This document shows positions 1 through 8,719 of a stretch of 64,000 bases of DNA, one piece after another (within the stretch, counting starts at the first letter, position 1; each line of letters begins with the position of its first letter). Under the pieces are notes generated by a model, which was not told where the DNA came from, ran no database searches, and saw nothing but the letters and a program-made list of their open reading frames with translations. Location: positions 62,001 to 126,000 of the forward strand of contig CALVEN010000004.1 in assembly GCA_944326585.1 (NCBI GenBank), written 5' to 3'. The stretch comes from Candidatus Gastranaerophilales bacterium (GTDB taxonomy: Bacteria; Cyanobacteriota; Vampirovibrionia; Gastranaerophilales; Gastranaerophilaceae). The translations under genes and the position numbers were made by a program.

Positions 1-1
1 A

Positions 2-736
2 ATAAGATTTGTTGCGATTGTAATTGATGATTACCACGGAATCAGGGACTGCTTCGGCTTCAACGAAATTTCAAAATTTGAATGCGATAAAATAATCGAA
101 AGATTTTATAAAGACGAAAAAGAAGTCGCCATTACTCCCGAAAATCTAAAAACAATACTTTTAAATGCCGAAAAAATTTCTCAAAAAAGTTCAAACAACT
201 GGCTTTTGCCATACGAATACGTTTGCTGGAAAAACCTTTTAAATGATATTGACGGTGACAACAGATCATATAAAGAAATTCTTGCGGGAAAATTAACACT
301 TATTCCGCTGACGCAGGAAGATTTTGAAAAAATAACAGACATGGAATTTATTGACAGGTGGTTTTTAGATGCGGACTACAGCGATGAATTTCAGGATTTG
401 ACCCGGAATGTGCCGGAAGATTTTAACCTGTTGGTTGAAGATAACGTTGACAAAGTATTTTACGAAGAAGAAAATTTCATCTGGTCGCAAAGACTTTTGT
501 CCTCAGCGTATTTAAAACTTTGCGAAAATAAATCTGATGAGGCACAATTATTATACAGCCTGCATTTTGACGAAAATTTCAAGCGGGAATTTTTCAAATA
601 CATCCTTAAAAAAAGCATTTACGAATATTACGTAAGCCTAAAATTTAATACTGAACTGAATAACGGCAGATATACGCTTGATGAACTGGATAAAATCATC
701 GAAAAAATTGAGGATTTATGGGTATGTACAAAATAA
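2..736 (+). CDS. hypothetical protein, 5'-truncated by the window edge
   Basis: An open frame runs from the first bases of the window to a TAA at 734-736, giving about 244 residues with the N-terminus missing. The first in-window start (TTG at 206) is internal, because the frame is open upstream with normal residue composition. The sequence is soluble, charged and mostly helical by composition, with no signal peptide, membrane segment or catalytic motif that I recognise. Its 3' end overlaps the ruvX start by 13-19 bases, so the two are probably translationally coupled. I do not recognise the family. Confidence 0.75.
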   Translation: MRFVAIVIDDYHGIRDCFGFNEISKFECDKIIERFYKDEKEVAITPENLKTILLNAEKISQKSSNNWLLPYEYVCWKNLLNDIDGDNRSYKEILAGKLTLIPLTQEDFEKITDMEFIDRWFLDADYSDEFQDLTRNVPEDFNLLVEDNVDKVFYEEENFIWSQRLLSSAYLKLCENKSDEAQLLYSLHFDENFKREFFKYILKKSIYEYYVSLKFNTELNNGRYTLDELDKIIEKIEDLWVCTK

Positions 737-1134
737 TGGCGCTTGATATAGGCACAAAACGCATAGGAATCGCGCTGAGCGACTATTTACTCATGCTGGC
801 GTCCGGTCATTCATATATTGAAAGGATGCCTGAAGATAAAGCGCTTGAAGCAATCCGTAAAATAGCCAAAGAAAACAATGTAAAAAAAATAGTAATCGGT
901 TTACCCTTGAATATGGACAATTCGGAAGGTTCACAAGCAAAAGACTGCCGCGAATTCGCCCGAAAAATTGAGGGTTATGAAATAATATTTGAAGATGAAA
1001 GACTTACGTCTGACACAGCAGAAGAAAATTTACGCAATAAAAAAATAAATTTCAGAAAAGATAAAGGTCTGGTTGATATTGAGAGCGCTTGTATTATACT
1101 GGAACAATATCTTGCAAGAAGAAAGGAAAATTAA
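718..1134 (+). CDS. ruvX: RuvX/YqgF, RNase H-like Holliday-junction resolvase family (pre-16S rRNA nuclease)
   Basis: A 138-residue protein of the usual YqgF length. The family signature is clear: LDIGTKRIGIAL near the N-terminus carries the first catalytic Asp, VIGLPL with a following N/G loop is in the middle, DERLTS carries a Glu, and a late Asp sits in GLVDIESA. Members of the family process the 5' end of 16S rRNA and were first described as putative resolvases. Start choice is between ATG 718 and ATG 724; a GAGG at 710-713 gives spacing of 4 or 10, and 724 fits the family N-terminus slightly better. It overlaps the upstream gene and is followed after two bases by the DUF1292 gene, as in many Firmicutes and cyanobacteria. 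Confidence 0.93.
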   Translation: MGMYKIMALDIGTKRIGIALSDYLLMLASGHSYIERMPEDKALEAIRKIAKENNVKKIVIGLPLNMDNSEGSQAKDCREFARKIEGYEIIFEDERLTSDTAEENLRNKKINFRKDKGLVDIESACIILEQYLARRKEN

Positions 1135-1136
1135 TT

Positions 1137-1394
1137 ATGGAAGAAAAACAGTTAATTGAAACAACGGATGAAAACGGAAATGTCATTAATTTTGAATTAT
1201 ATGATATAGTAGAAGTGGAAGGACAGGAATACGCACTTTTAATTCCGGCTGATTCCGAAACCAAAGAGGAAGAAGAAGTTGTATTGATGAGACTTTCACA
1301 GGAAGGCGACGACTATATTTTTGAAAGTATAGATGACGACGCTGAATTTGACAAAGTAGCTGAATACATAGAAAGTATGGACGAGGAAGAATAA
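1137..1394 (+). CDS. DUF1292 family small acidic protein
   Basis: An 85-residue acidic protein (MEEKQLIETTDENGN start) in the DUF1292/YrzB style: a short beta-rich region with ELYDIVEVEGQEYALL followed by an acidic tail ending DEEE. A longer reading from TTG 1089 lies inside ruvX; ATG 1137 is preferred because AAGGA stands just upstream and the family begins there. Adjacency to ruvX matches the ruvX-DUF1292 pairing in other bacteria. The function of the family is unknown. Confidence 0.85.
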   Translation: MEEKQLIETTDENGNVINFELYDIVEVEGQEYALLIPADSETKEEEEVVLMRLSQEGDDYIFESIDDDAEFDKVAEYIESMDEEE

Positions 1395-1395
1395 T

Positions 1396-2754
1396 TTGTT
1401 TGAAAAATTTACCGAAAAAGCAATCAATGTAGTAACAGAAGCACAAAACACCGCAAAAGATGAGCATTCGACATGCGTTATGCCGGAGCATCTTCTTCTT
1501 GCGCTTGTAAAAGAGGCAAGAGGGATTTCTCTAAAGATTTTCAAATCATACAATATAGATTTCAAAGATTTGGAAACAGAACTTTTAAAAGAAGCCAAAC
1601 TTGAAACGACCGATTTGAATTTGCCGGCACTTGCTTTCAGCGATTCAATGAAAGTACTTTTAAGAAGAACTCTTGATTTGGCGGCACGCTCCGGAAATGC
1701 TACCGTTTTATACGAACATTTATTTCTTGCGGTAATAACTGATAAAAATTCAAACAATTGCAAAACCCTTGAAAGACTCGGGTTTGATCTTCAAAAATCA
1801 AAAGATTTACTGGAAAAACTTGTTCAACGAAAGACAAAACGGCTTTATCATCCGGAAATTGACGATACAAAAGAGCCTGAAATAAATCTTTCAAAAGAAA
1901 CCGATTCGATATTTGACAGCAAAGAATCGGGAGAAGTGTTTGAGCGCGCGGTTGCAAAACTTTCCGCCTCTAATTATGAAATTTTAGGGACGGAACAGAT
2001 TATTTCGTCAATTCTTGAAGATAAAAATTCCGATTTAACCAAAATATTTGCCGCATACGGGATAACGTCCGAAAACTTTGAAGAAAAACTTGCAAATATC
2101 CAGTCCCGAAAATCAGAATACGAGGGACGCCAGATAATTTTCACGCCGAACGCTTTCAGGACAATGAGCATGGCGCTTCAAACAGCTAAAGAACTCGGCT
2201 CGTCCGTAGTTTTGCCGGAACACATTGTTCTAGGGCTTTTAAAAACCAAAAAAGGCGTTGCATACGATATTTTAAAAGAATTACATATAAATGACGACGA
2301 TCTTGCACACAGCATTATAAAACCGATTGAAAAACAAATGCCGGAAACTCTGACTATTTTAAGGCTTGCCAAACAGGAAGCCCGCCGGCTCGGCAGATCA
2401 GTTGTCGGAACAGAGATGTTTCTGCTCGGTATAATCGGTGAAGCAACAGGTATAGGCGCCACAGTGCTTACCGAATTGGAAATAAACATAAAAGATGCAC
2501 GGGATGTTGTCGAAAAACTCATCGGCTTTGGAAATGAATATTTTGACAAAGAAATCGTATTCACCAAACGTGCAAAAAGAGTGCTGGAAAAAGCCTGGGA
2601 ATTTGCCAAAAAAGACAACAAAGAACGTATTGAATCCGAACATATGCTTCTTGCAATCACAACGGAACCGACATCTTTAGCAATGAAAGCACTTGAGCAG
2701 CTCGGAGTTGACGCCGTCGAAATTAAAGAAGGAATTAAAAAACATAAATGTTAA
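1396..2754 (+). CDS. Clp N-domain-only repeat protein (three Clp_N domains, no AAA+ module)
   Basis: A 452-residue protein starting at TTG 1396, one base after the DUF1292 stop. It contains three consecutive double-repeat Clp_N (Clp R) domains at about residues 1-143, 179-310 and 317-448, each recognisable by the TxxxxxxLxxAxxxAxxxxxxxVxxEHLLLAL pattern. The third is very close to the N-domain of cyanobacterial/Firmicutes ClpC (EARRLG, VGTE, LLGIIGE, KDAR, KRVLE). There is no Walker A or B, so it cannot be an unfoldase itself. By knowledge of ClpC N-domains, which bind adaptors and substrates, it may act as an adaptor, decoy or scaffold. Its stop overlaps the tilS ATG by seven bases. Confidence 0.88.
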   Translation: MFEKFTEKAINVVTEAQNTAKDEHSTCVMPEHLLLALVKEARGISLKIFKSYNIDFKDLETELLKEAKLETTDLNLPALAFSDSMKVLLRRTLDLAARSGNATVLYEHLFLAVITDKNSNNCKTLERLGFDLQKSKDLLEKLVQRKTKRLYHPEIDDTKEPEINLSKETDSIFDSKESGEVFERAVAKLSASNYEILGTEQIISSILEDKNSDLTKIFAAYGITSENFEEKLANIQSRKSEYEGRQIIFTPNAFRTMSMALQTAKELGSSVVLPEHIVLGLLKTKKGVAYDILKELHINDDDLAHSIIKPIEKQMPETLTILRLAKQEARRLGRSVVGTEMFLLGIIGEATGIGATVLTELEINIKDARDVVEKLIGFGNEYFDKEIVFTKRAKRVLEKAWEFAKKDNKERIESEHMLLAITTEPTSLAMKALEQLGVDAVEIKEGIKKHKC

Positions 2755-4049
2755 TTGACACGGTCAAATCATTTTTAGAAAAATATGATTTGCTTATGCC
2801 AGAAAGTAATATTTTGGTTGCTTTTTCAGGCGGCTATGACTCTATGTGTCTTTTGGACATTATGCAAAAACTTGCACCTGAATACAGACTGAATTTGTAC
2901 GCAATCCATCTCAACCACAATTGGCGTGGAAAAGAAAGCGACAGTGAAGAAGAAAATTGCAAAAAATTTGCGTCCGGCATAAATTTTTACAGCGAGAAGC
3001 TGCCCCCCGATATTCCGCATACTGAAACCGCCGCACGGGAAGCACGTTATGAATTTTTTGAAAGATGTGCCCAAAAATTCAAATCAAAAACAGTTCTGAC
3101 TGCCCATAACGCAAATGATAATGCTGAAACTGTTTATTACAGAATGCTGAAAGGAACGGGACTGACAGGATTAGAGGGCATTCAGGAAAAACGCGGGATA
3201 TACTATAGACCGCTTCTTGAAGTTTATAGAGCAGAAATTGAAGCCTACTGTAAAGAAAATCACCTTACCCCGAATATTGACAGCTCAAACTTTGATACGA
3301 ATTATCAGAGAAATAAAATCCGCTGCGAAATTTTTCCGAAATTAAAAGAATTTTCACCTGATATTGAAAAAAATTTGAATAAAATTGCAAAATCCGCACA
3401 ATTTGCGAATAAAATTATAGAAAAAAAAGTGAAAAAACTTGAAAAATACACCCCTGATGAATTTTCAAAGCTTGATGAATTTCTTCAAACAACCGCGGTT
3501 CACAAATTCGTCCGCCGGCTTAATCTTGATTATGACAGAAAAAAAATTGACGAAATAACACAATTTATAATTGCGAACAGAAATTCAAAATCAGGCAGAA
3601 CCTGCTCATTAACAAAAAACAAATGGCTTTTTGTAAACAATAAAAATATTTCCGTCATAACAAAAACCGCAAAAAACATATCCGAGATTCAAATAAAAAA
3701 TACAGGGATTTATGAAATATCAGGCTACAGATTTATAATAGAGCCTTGTACCAAAATGCCTGAAAAATTTCCGCCTGACAATGAATATGCTGCCTACGCA
3801 GAACTTGACGGGATAGATTTCACCCTCCGTACCCGAAAAGACGGCGATATAATTCAGCCGCTCGGTGTAAAAGGAACGAAAAAATTAAAAAAATATCTTA
3901 TGGAAAAACAAATTCCCAAACACCGGAGGGATAATCAGATATTTTTATGCCGGAATAGCGAAATTCTATGGGCGCCGGGACTCGGTATAAACGACAAAAT
4001 TAAGGTTGTAAATCATCCTACCCATGTGCTAAAATTAGAAAAGAGGTAA
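2748..4049 (+). CDS. tilS: tRNA(Ile)-lysidine synthetase
   Basis: A 433-residue TilS, which adds lysine to C34 of the CAU-anticodon tRNA-Ile using ATP so that it reads AUA. The PP-loop SGGYDS lies at about residues 28-33, and the N-terminal ATPase domain contains HLNHNWRG and TAHNANDNAETV. A TilS-type C-terminal domain is present (RTRKDGDIIQPLG, KKLKKYL, KIPKHRR-like segment). ATG 2748 overlaps the upstream stop. Gene order tilS-hpt is widespread (often followed by ftsH, which is absent here). Confidence 0.95.
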   Translation: MLIDTVKSFLEKYDLLMPESNILVAFSGGYDSMCLLDIMQKLAPEYRLNLYAIHLNHNWRGKESDSEEENCKKFASGINFYSEKLPPDIPHTETAAREARYEFFERCAQKFKSKTVLTAHNANDNAETVYYRMLKGTGLTGLEGIQEKRGIYYRPLLEVYRAEIEAYCKENHLTPNIDSSNFDTNYQRNKIRCEIFPKLKEFSPDIEKNLNKIAKSAQFANKIIEKKVKKLEKYTPDEFSKLDEFLQTTAVHKFVRRLNLDYDRKKIDEITQFIIANRNSKSGRTCSLTKNKWLFVNNKNISVITKTAKNISEIQIKNTGIYEISGYRFIIEPCTKMPEKFPPDNEYAAYAELDGIDFTLRTRKDGDIIQPLGVKGTKKLKKYLMEKQIPKHRRDNQIFLCRNSEILWAPGLGINDKIKVVNHPTHVLKLEKR

Positions 4050-4052
4050 ATT

Positions 4053-4589
4053 ATGGAAATAAAAAAGAGCGAGCTGAAAGTTTTATTTACGGAAGAACAA
4101 ATTCAAACAAGGATAGCGGAGCTGGCTGACGAATTAAACGATTTGTACGGCAATGATGAAGTAATTGCAATCTGTGTTTTAAAAGGCGCGGTTATGTTTG
4201 CGGTTGATCTTGTAAAAAATCTCAAAATGCCTTTGAAAATGGAATTTATCCGGCTATCAAGCTACGGCACGGGTACAGTTTCAACAGGGAAAGTCCATGC
4301 CGTTGATATTTCGCTTCCTGATTTAAACGACAAAAATGTTTTGATAATTGAAGATATTATTGACACGGGCCATACGGCGAAATTTTTGCTGGATTTTATA
4401 AATAACAATTTTAAGACAAAGAGTACAAAATTCTGCTCGCTTCTGGACAAAAAAATTTCCCGTGTTTCAGATATAGAACCTGATTATTACGGATTTGACA
4501 TAGACGACAAATTTGTTGTGGGCTACGGTCTGGACTATGAAGGCTATTACAGAAATTTACGCTACATCGGATATAAACCCAATGTATAA
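4053..4589 (+). CDS. hpt: hypoxanthine phosphoribosyltransferase
   Basis: A 178-residue 6-oxopurine phosphoribosyltransferase that salvages hypoxanthine and guanine to IMP and GMP with PRPP. The PRPP-binding motif LIIEDIIDTGHTA is present, as is the N-terminal AICVLKGAVMFA segment and the RLSSYGTGTVSTGKV flexible loop. The length is normal. Besides being three bases after tilS, it may have its own promoter: TGCTAAAAT at 4027-4035 followed by an AGAGG ribosome site. The 3' end overlaps the kinase start by eight bases. Confidence 0.95.
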   Translation: MEIKKSELKVLFTEEQIQTRIAELADELNDLYGNDEVIAICVLKGAVMFAVDLVKNLKMPLKMEFIRLSSYGTGTVSTGKVHAVDISLPDLNDKNVLIIEDIIDTGHTAKFLLDFINNNFKTKSTKFCSLLDKKISRVSDIEPDYYGFDIDDKFVVGYGLDYEGYYRNLRYIGYKPNV

Positions 4590-5640
4590 AAATGCTTTTG
4601 CAAAAATAAATAAATTTTTTGACCTTAACCTTCAAAAAAATCCCGAAGGAATATTTACGGTGCTAAAAGAAATACTGGATTTTGATTCCGGTACCATAAG
4701 CATTTCCGATAAATATTCATACAACAATAATCTTGAACCGAAATTTAAGATTTCAGCACCGCTAAAAATAAAAAACGCAGTTTTAGGCGAAATAGAAATT
4801 AAAAGGAATACAACCTTCACACAGGAAGAACGGAATATACTTGAAACATGCGCATCAATTATTGCCGGTATTATAAAGGATGCGGAAATGTCACAAATCA
4901 TCTCACAACAGATAAAAACCCTTGAAGAAGGAATTTATGAAACAAACAGGGCATACAAATCAGCCAAGAACCAAAATGATTTTTTCGCGAATTTTTCACA
5001 CGAATTAAGGACACCTTTGAATGCTGTAATAAGCTCCTCCGAGCTTCTGGCAGAAGGCATTTTCGGTCCGCTTAATAAAAAACAAACTGAATACATAAAT
5101 GACATCAGAATTTCCGCCCTGCATCTTCTCGGCATGATTAACGATATTCTTGATATGGCAAAATTGGACGCTAAGTCAATGAAACTCAACCCGACAACAT
5201 TTGAATTAAGCCAAACATCCGATGAAGTTTGCAATATAATAAAACCGCTTGCGCAGAAAAAAAATATTACAATTCAAAAACACTATGACAAAAATACCGC
5301 AATTACCGCCGATTATACCAAAATTCAGCAAATTTTGTTCAATCTGATTACAAATGCAATAAAATACACTCCCGAAAACGGGAAAATTGATATTTACATT
5401 GAAAGACAATCACCCGATATAATTCTGCGAGTCAAAGACAACGGCATAGGCATAGCACCGGAATTTCATGAAAAAATATTTGATAAATTTGTTCAGCTTG
5501 GCGGGGCAAAAAACTCCAACGGATTAGGCTTAACCATTACAAAAGAACTTGTAAAACTCCACAAAGGCAAGATATTTGTAGAAAGTTCACCATGTAAAGG
5601 CTCGGAATTCAAAATAATCTTGCCGGTAAAGTACTTGTAA
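4582..5640 (+). CDS. cytoplasmic sensor histidine kinase (GAF-like + HisKA + HATPase)
   Basis: 352 residues from ATG 4582, which overlaps the hpt stop; a longer reading begins inside hpt and is less likely. The N-terminal ~120 residues resemble a small GAF-like sensor, followed by a linker helix. The H-box NFSHELRTPLNAV carries the phospho-His, then come N-box LITNAIKYTP, G1 DNGIGIAP, F-box IFDKFVQ and G2 GLGLTI. There is no membrane segment, so it should sense an intracellular signal. No response regulator is adjacent, making it an orphan kinase. Family assignment is firm; its signal and partner are unknown. Confidence 0.93.
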   Translation: MYKNAFAKINKFFDLNLQKNPEGIFTVLKEILDFDSGTISISDKYSYNNNLEPKFKISAPLKIKNAVLGEIEIKRNTTFTQEERNILETCASIIAGIIKDAEMSQIISQQIKTLEEGIYETNRAYKSAKNQNDFFANFSHELRTPLNAVISSSELLAEGIFGPLNKKQTEYINDIRISALHLLGMINDILDMAKLDAKSMKLNPTTFELSQTSDEVCNIIKPLAQKKNITIQKHYDKNTAITADYTKIQQILFNLITNAIKYTPENGKIDIYIERQSPDIILRVKDNGIGIAPEFHEKIFDKFVQLGGAKNSNGLGLTITKELVKLHKGKIFVESSPCKGSEFKIILPVKYL

Positions 5641-5652
5641 TTTTTATAAAAA

Positions 5653-5663
5653 TATGATATAAT
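5653..5663 (+). promoter_or_regulatory. extended -10 promoter of the membrane-protein gene
   Basis: TATGATATAAT at 5653-5663 is an extended -10 (TGnTATAAT), followed about 20 bases later by an AGGAGGA ribosome site before ATG 5694. The same TATGnTAnnAT signature recurs before many genes in the window. Confidence 0.6.
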
Positions 5664-5693
5664 AAAATTGAACAATATTTTAGGAGGATAGCT

Positions 5694-6395
5694 ATGGCAT
5701 CAATTAAGGACGCTGTTGAAGAGTCTATAACCGATGATTATTCGTTTATAAAATATATCCTGTACGCAATACCTGTATTTATCTGCTATTTGTTATTTAC
5801 AAAGGGAAATATGGGCTGGTTTTATTTTCTGGGATTTATAACACTGCTTATGCTTATAACTATCCTTATACAATGCATCTATAATGTAAGGAACGGGGCT
5901 AATCACGTACTGCCCACATTTAATATTTTCACATTCTGCTTTTCAGCATTCAAAGCAATATTTGCGGTAGGACCGTTACTTGGATTGAGTCTATGGCTCG
6001 GAAGTTTAATCGTTTCCATAAAAATTCCCATTCCGATACCAAACATGCAGCTGATATATGCTATTATAGTCTGGCTTATTATAGGTTCAATTGTTGTAAC
6101 ATCACTGATTTTGTATGCTAAAACACAAAAAATAAAAGATGCGTACGATTTTGCTTTAATATCCAATACATGCATAGACATACTTGTAGCAATAATTTTC
6201 TTCATACCGCAGCTTTTACTTGTAAACGGCATAATAGTCGGTATAATAGCGTATCTTTTCGGAGTATTCTTCACGCTTGAAAACCCTGTATTTATATTTT
6301 TATGCTGTATGGCACTGGCAATAAACGTAGCAATTACAGGCAACTATTTTGCGCAAATAGACTATGAACTGGTACCGAGAGATGAGAACAACTAA
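5694..6395 (+). CDS. polytopic membrane protein, DUF4013-like
   Basis: 233 residues with six or seven hydrophobic segments (about 20-40, 45-66, 78-105, 114-138, 155-190, 198-220) and short charged loops. The pattern [19 protein letters not shown] followed by paired long hydrophobic stretches resembles DUF4013 proteins, a bacterial/archaeal family of unknown function; this is a resemblance by eye. It has a strong SD (AGGAGGA) and its own promoter. It converges with uvrB, the stops overlapping by four bases. Confidence 0.75.
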   Translation: MASIKDAVEESITDDYSFIKYILYAIPVFICYLLFTKGNMGWFYFLGFITLLMLITILIQCIYNVRNGANHVLPTFNIFTFCFSAFKAIFAVGPLLGLSLWLGSLIVSIKIPIPIPNMQLIYAIIVWLIIGSIVVTSLILYAKTQKIKDAYDFALISNTCIDILVAIIFFIPQLLLVNGIIVGIIAYLFGVFFTLENPVFIFLCCMALAINVAITGNYFAQIDYELVPRDENN

Positions 6396-8377
6396 AGCAT
6401 TTCGCGTAATTTTTTAAGCTTATCTCTGATTTCTGCAGCGCGTTCAAAGTCAAGGATTTTAGCGGCTTTGTGCATATCTTTTTCAAGTTTGGAAATAAGT
6501 TTGGGCAAATCTTTGACATCAATTCCCAGATCAACCATTTCTTCGGCGACAACATCTTCAAAGTCGCGATAGCTTGCCACAAGGGATAGAAGATTATTTT
6601 CAACAGGCTTTTTAATTGTTTGCGGAATAATACCGTACTTTTTGTTGTAAGCTATTTGAATTTCGCGGCGGCGCTCGGTTTCGTCAATAGCCTTTTGCAT
6701 TGAGTCCGTAATTTTATCCGCATACATAATAACTTCACCGCATGCATTACGTGCAGCACGGCCTATTGTTTGGATTAAGCTTGTTTCCGAACGCAAAAAG
6801 CCTTCTTTATCCGCATCCATAATCGCAACAAGCGACACTTCCGGAATATCCAGCCCTTCTCTTAAAAGGTTAACACCAACAAGCACGTCAAATTCCCCCA
6901 GCCGCAAATCTCTGAGAATTTCCACACGCTCCAATGATTGAATTTCACTGTGCAGGTACCTGACGCGGATACCCTCCTGAATAAAGAAATCCGTCAAATC
7001 CTCTGCCATTTTTTTTGTCAAAGTCGTAATCAAAACTCTTTCGTTTTTATCAGCGCGTTTTTGAATTTCATTTTTTAAATCATTAATCTGGGTATCAATT
7101 GGTCTTACGGAAATTTTCGGATCAACAAGACCTGTGGGACGGATAATCTGTTCGACTAATTGATCGGATGTTTCACGTTCAAATTCGCCGGGCGTTGCGG
7201 AAATATAAATTTTTTGTCCGACTTTTTCAAAAAATTCTTTAGACGTCAAAGGTCTGTTGTCCTTTGCGCAGGGTAGCCTGAAACCATATTCCACAAGCAC
7301 GTCTTTTCTTGATGCGTCACCGTGGCTCATACCTTTCAATTGAGGCAAAGTAACGTGCGATTCATCAATTACGGTTAAAAAATCTCCCTTGAAATAATCC
7401 AGCAAAGTTGCAGGATGCGATCCTGGCGGACGACGTTCAATAATTCGGGAATAATTTTCAATCCCCGAACAATACCCCATTTCTTTAATCATCTCCATAT
7501 CATATTTTACCCGCTGCTCAAGCCTTTGCGCTTCCACGAGTTTATTTTGGGCATTCAATTCACGAAGGCGTTCCTGAAGCTCCGCATTAATTAAATCCAT
7601 TGTTTCATCAACGTTTTCATCATAAGAAAGATAATGAACGGCAGGATAAATCACAACACTTTCCGGAGTTTCCAGAATTTCCCCCGACACATTATCAATT
7701 CTCATAATTTTTTCAATTTCGTCCCCGAAAAAGTAAATTCTTGTAACAATTTTTTCATAAGCCGGCATAATCTCAACAATATCGCCGCGTGCGCGGAAAG
7801 TTGAGCGTTCAAGAACAAGGTCATTTCGCTTATACTGAACACTCACGAGATGCCTTAGCAAATCATCCCTGTCAATTTGGTCCCCGACTTTAAGCTCAAC
7901 CGACCCTTTAAAATAATTTTCAGGAAGTCCTAAACCGTAAATGCAGCTGACTGAGGCAACAATAATAACGTCGTTGCGTTCATTCAAACATCTTGTGGCA
8001 TTATGGCGCAAACGGTCGATTTCTTCGTTAATTGAGGCTGTTTTTTCAATATAGGTATCGGTTCGCGGGATATAAGCTTCCGGCTGATAATAATCATAAT
8101 AACTGATAAAATATTCGACCGCATTTTCCGGAAAAAGTTCTTTAAATTCATTATACAATTGAGCAGCAAGAGTTTTATTATGCGCAATAATAAGAGTGGG
8201 CATTTGCACACGTTCAATAACATTTGCAATAGTAAAAGTTTTGCCGGAGCCCGTGATGCCTAAAAGAGTTTGTGCGTCATCACCTTTATTAATCCCGTCG
8301 ACAAGCGCATCAATAGCCTTTGGCTGATCACCTGCAGGGCTGTATTTGGATTCAATTTTAAACTTTTTGTACTGCAT
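6392..8377 (-). CDS. uvrB: excinuclease ABC subunit B
   Basis: A full-length 661-residue UvrB, the damage-verifying helicase-like subunit of nucleotide excision repair. Walker [15 protein letters not shown] is near residue 39, the beta-hairpin region [10 protein letters not shown] is present, and helicase motifs include [42 protein letters not shown] and [11 protein letters not shown]-terminal UVR motif ([21 protein letters not shown]) binds UvrC. It lies 22 bases after an upstream small gene on the same strand and is probably the last gene of that operon. Confidence 0.98.
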   Translation of the reverse strand: MQYKKFKIESKYSPAGDQPKAIDALVDGINKGDDAQTLLGITGSGKTFTIANVIERVQMPTLIIAHNKTLAAQLYNEFKELFPENAVEYFISYYDYYQPEAYIPRTDTYIEKTASINEEIDRLRHNATRCLNERNDVIIVASVSCIYGLGLPENYFKGSVELKVGDQIDRDDLLRHLVSVQYKRNDLVLERSTFRARGDIVEIMPAYEKIVTRIYFFGDEIEKIMRIDNVSGEILETPESVVIYPAVHYLSYDENVDETMDLINAELQERLRELNAQNKLVEAQRLEQRVKYDMEMIKEMGYCSGIENYSRIIERRPPGSHPATLLDYFKGDFLTVIDESHVTLPQLKGMSHGDASRKDVLVEYGFRLPCAKDNRPLTSKEFFEKVGQKIYISATPGEFERETSDQLVEQIIRPTGLVDPKISVRPIDTQINDLKNEIQKRADKNERVLITTLTKKMAEDLTDFFIQEGIRVRYLHSEIQSLERVEILRDLRLGEFDVLVGVNLLREGLDIPEVSLVAIMDADKEGFLRSETSLIQTIGRAARNACGEVIMYADKITDSMQKAIDETERRREIQIAYNKKYGIIPQTIKKPVENNLLSLVASYRDFEDVVAEEMVDLGIDVKDLPKLISKLEKDMHKAAKILDFERAAEIRDKLKKLREML

Positions 8378-8399
8378 TTATAACAAATTTCCCGAGAAA

Positions 8400-8711
8400 C
8401 TAAACTGAGGCAAGAATTCTTGTGACAAAAATATCTTTTTCGTCCTCTGTCAAAATCAATGCCGCATTTTCAGGCAGAGAAAGTCTTGCGTTAAGATAAT
8501 CTCTGATAAGCTTTTTCTGCTCATCCTCTGTAAATTCAAACCAGACCGGAGTATAGGCAATTTTATTTAACACCATACACTCAATATCCTCCAGCATTTC
8601 TAAATCCGCCTGAACATGTGACGGGTATGCTGATTTTTTCTCAACTTTTTTGTCTGTTTTTTTGGAAGAAGACTTTTTCTTTTCGTCCTTAAATCTGTCG
8701 CTTAAACCCAA
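8400..8711 (-). CDS. small protein resembling the CpaF N-terminal domain
   Basis: A 103-residue protein with a lysine/serine-rich N-terminal third (residues 8-28) and a helical remainder (LEDIECMVLNKIAY, DEQKKLIRDYLNARL, EDEKDIFVTRILASV). The helical part has the spacing of the helical N-terminal domain that precedes the ATPase of CpaF/TadA secretion ATPases; that is a weak resemblance by eye. It lies 8 bases downstream of a CpaE-like gene, which makes a link to Tad-type machinery plausible, but the ATPase domain itself is missing. A TCCTCC-complement SD lies before the start. Confidence 0.7.
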   Translation of the reverse strand: MGLSDRFKDEKKKSSSKKTDKKVEKKSAYPSHVQADLEMLEDIECMVLNKIAYTPVWFEFTEDEQKKLIRDYLNARLSLPENAALILTEDEKDIFVTRILASV

Positions 8712-8719
8712 AATACCTC

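Noticed and set aside
4513-4581. Longer start of the histidine kinase inside hpt
   Set aside because: It would overlap hpt by 77 bases; ATG 4582 at the hpt stop fits coupled translation.
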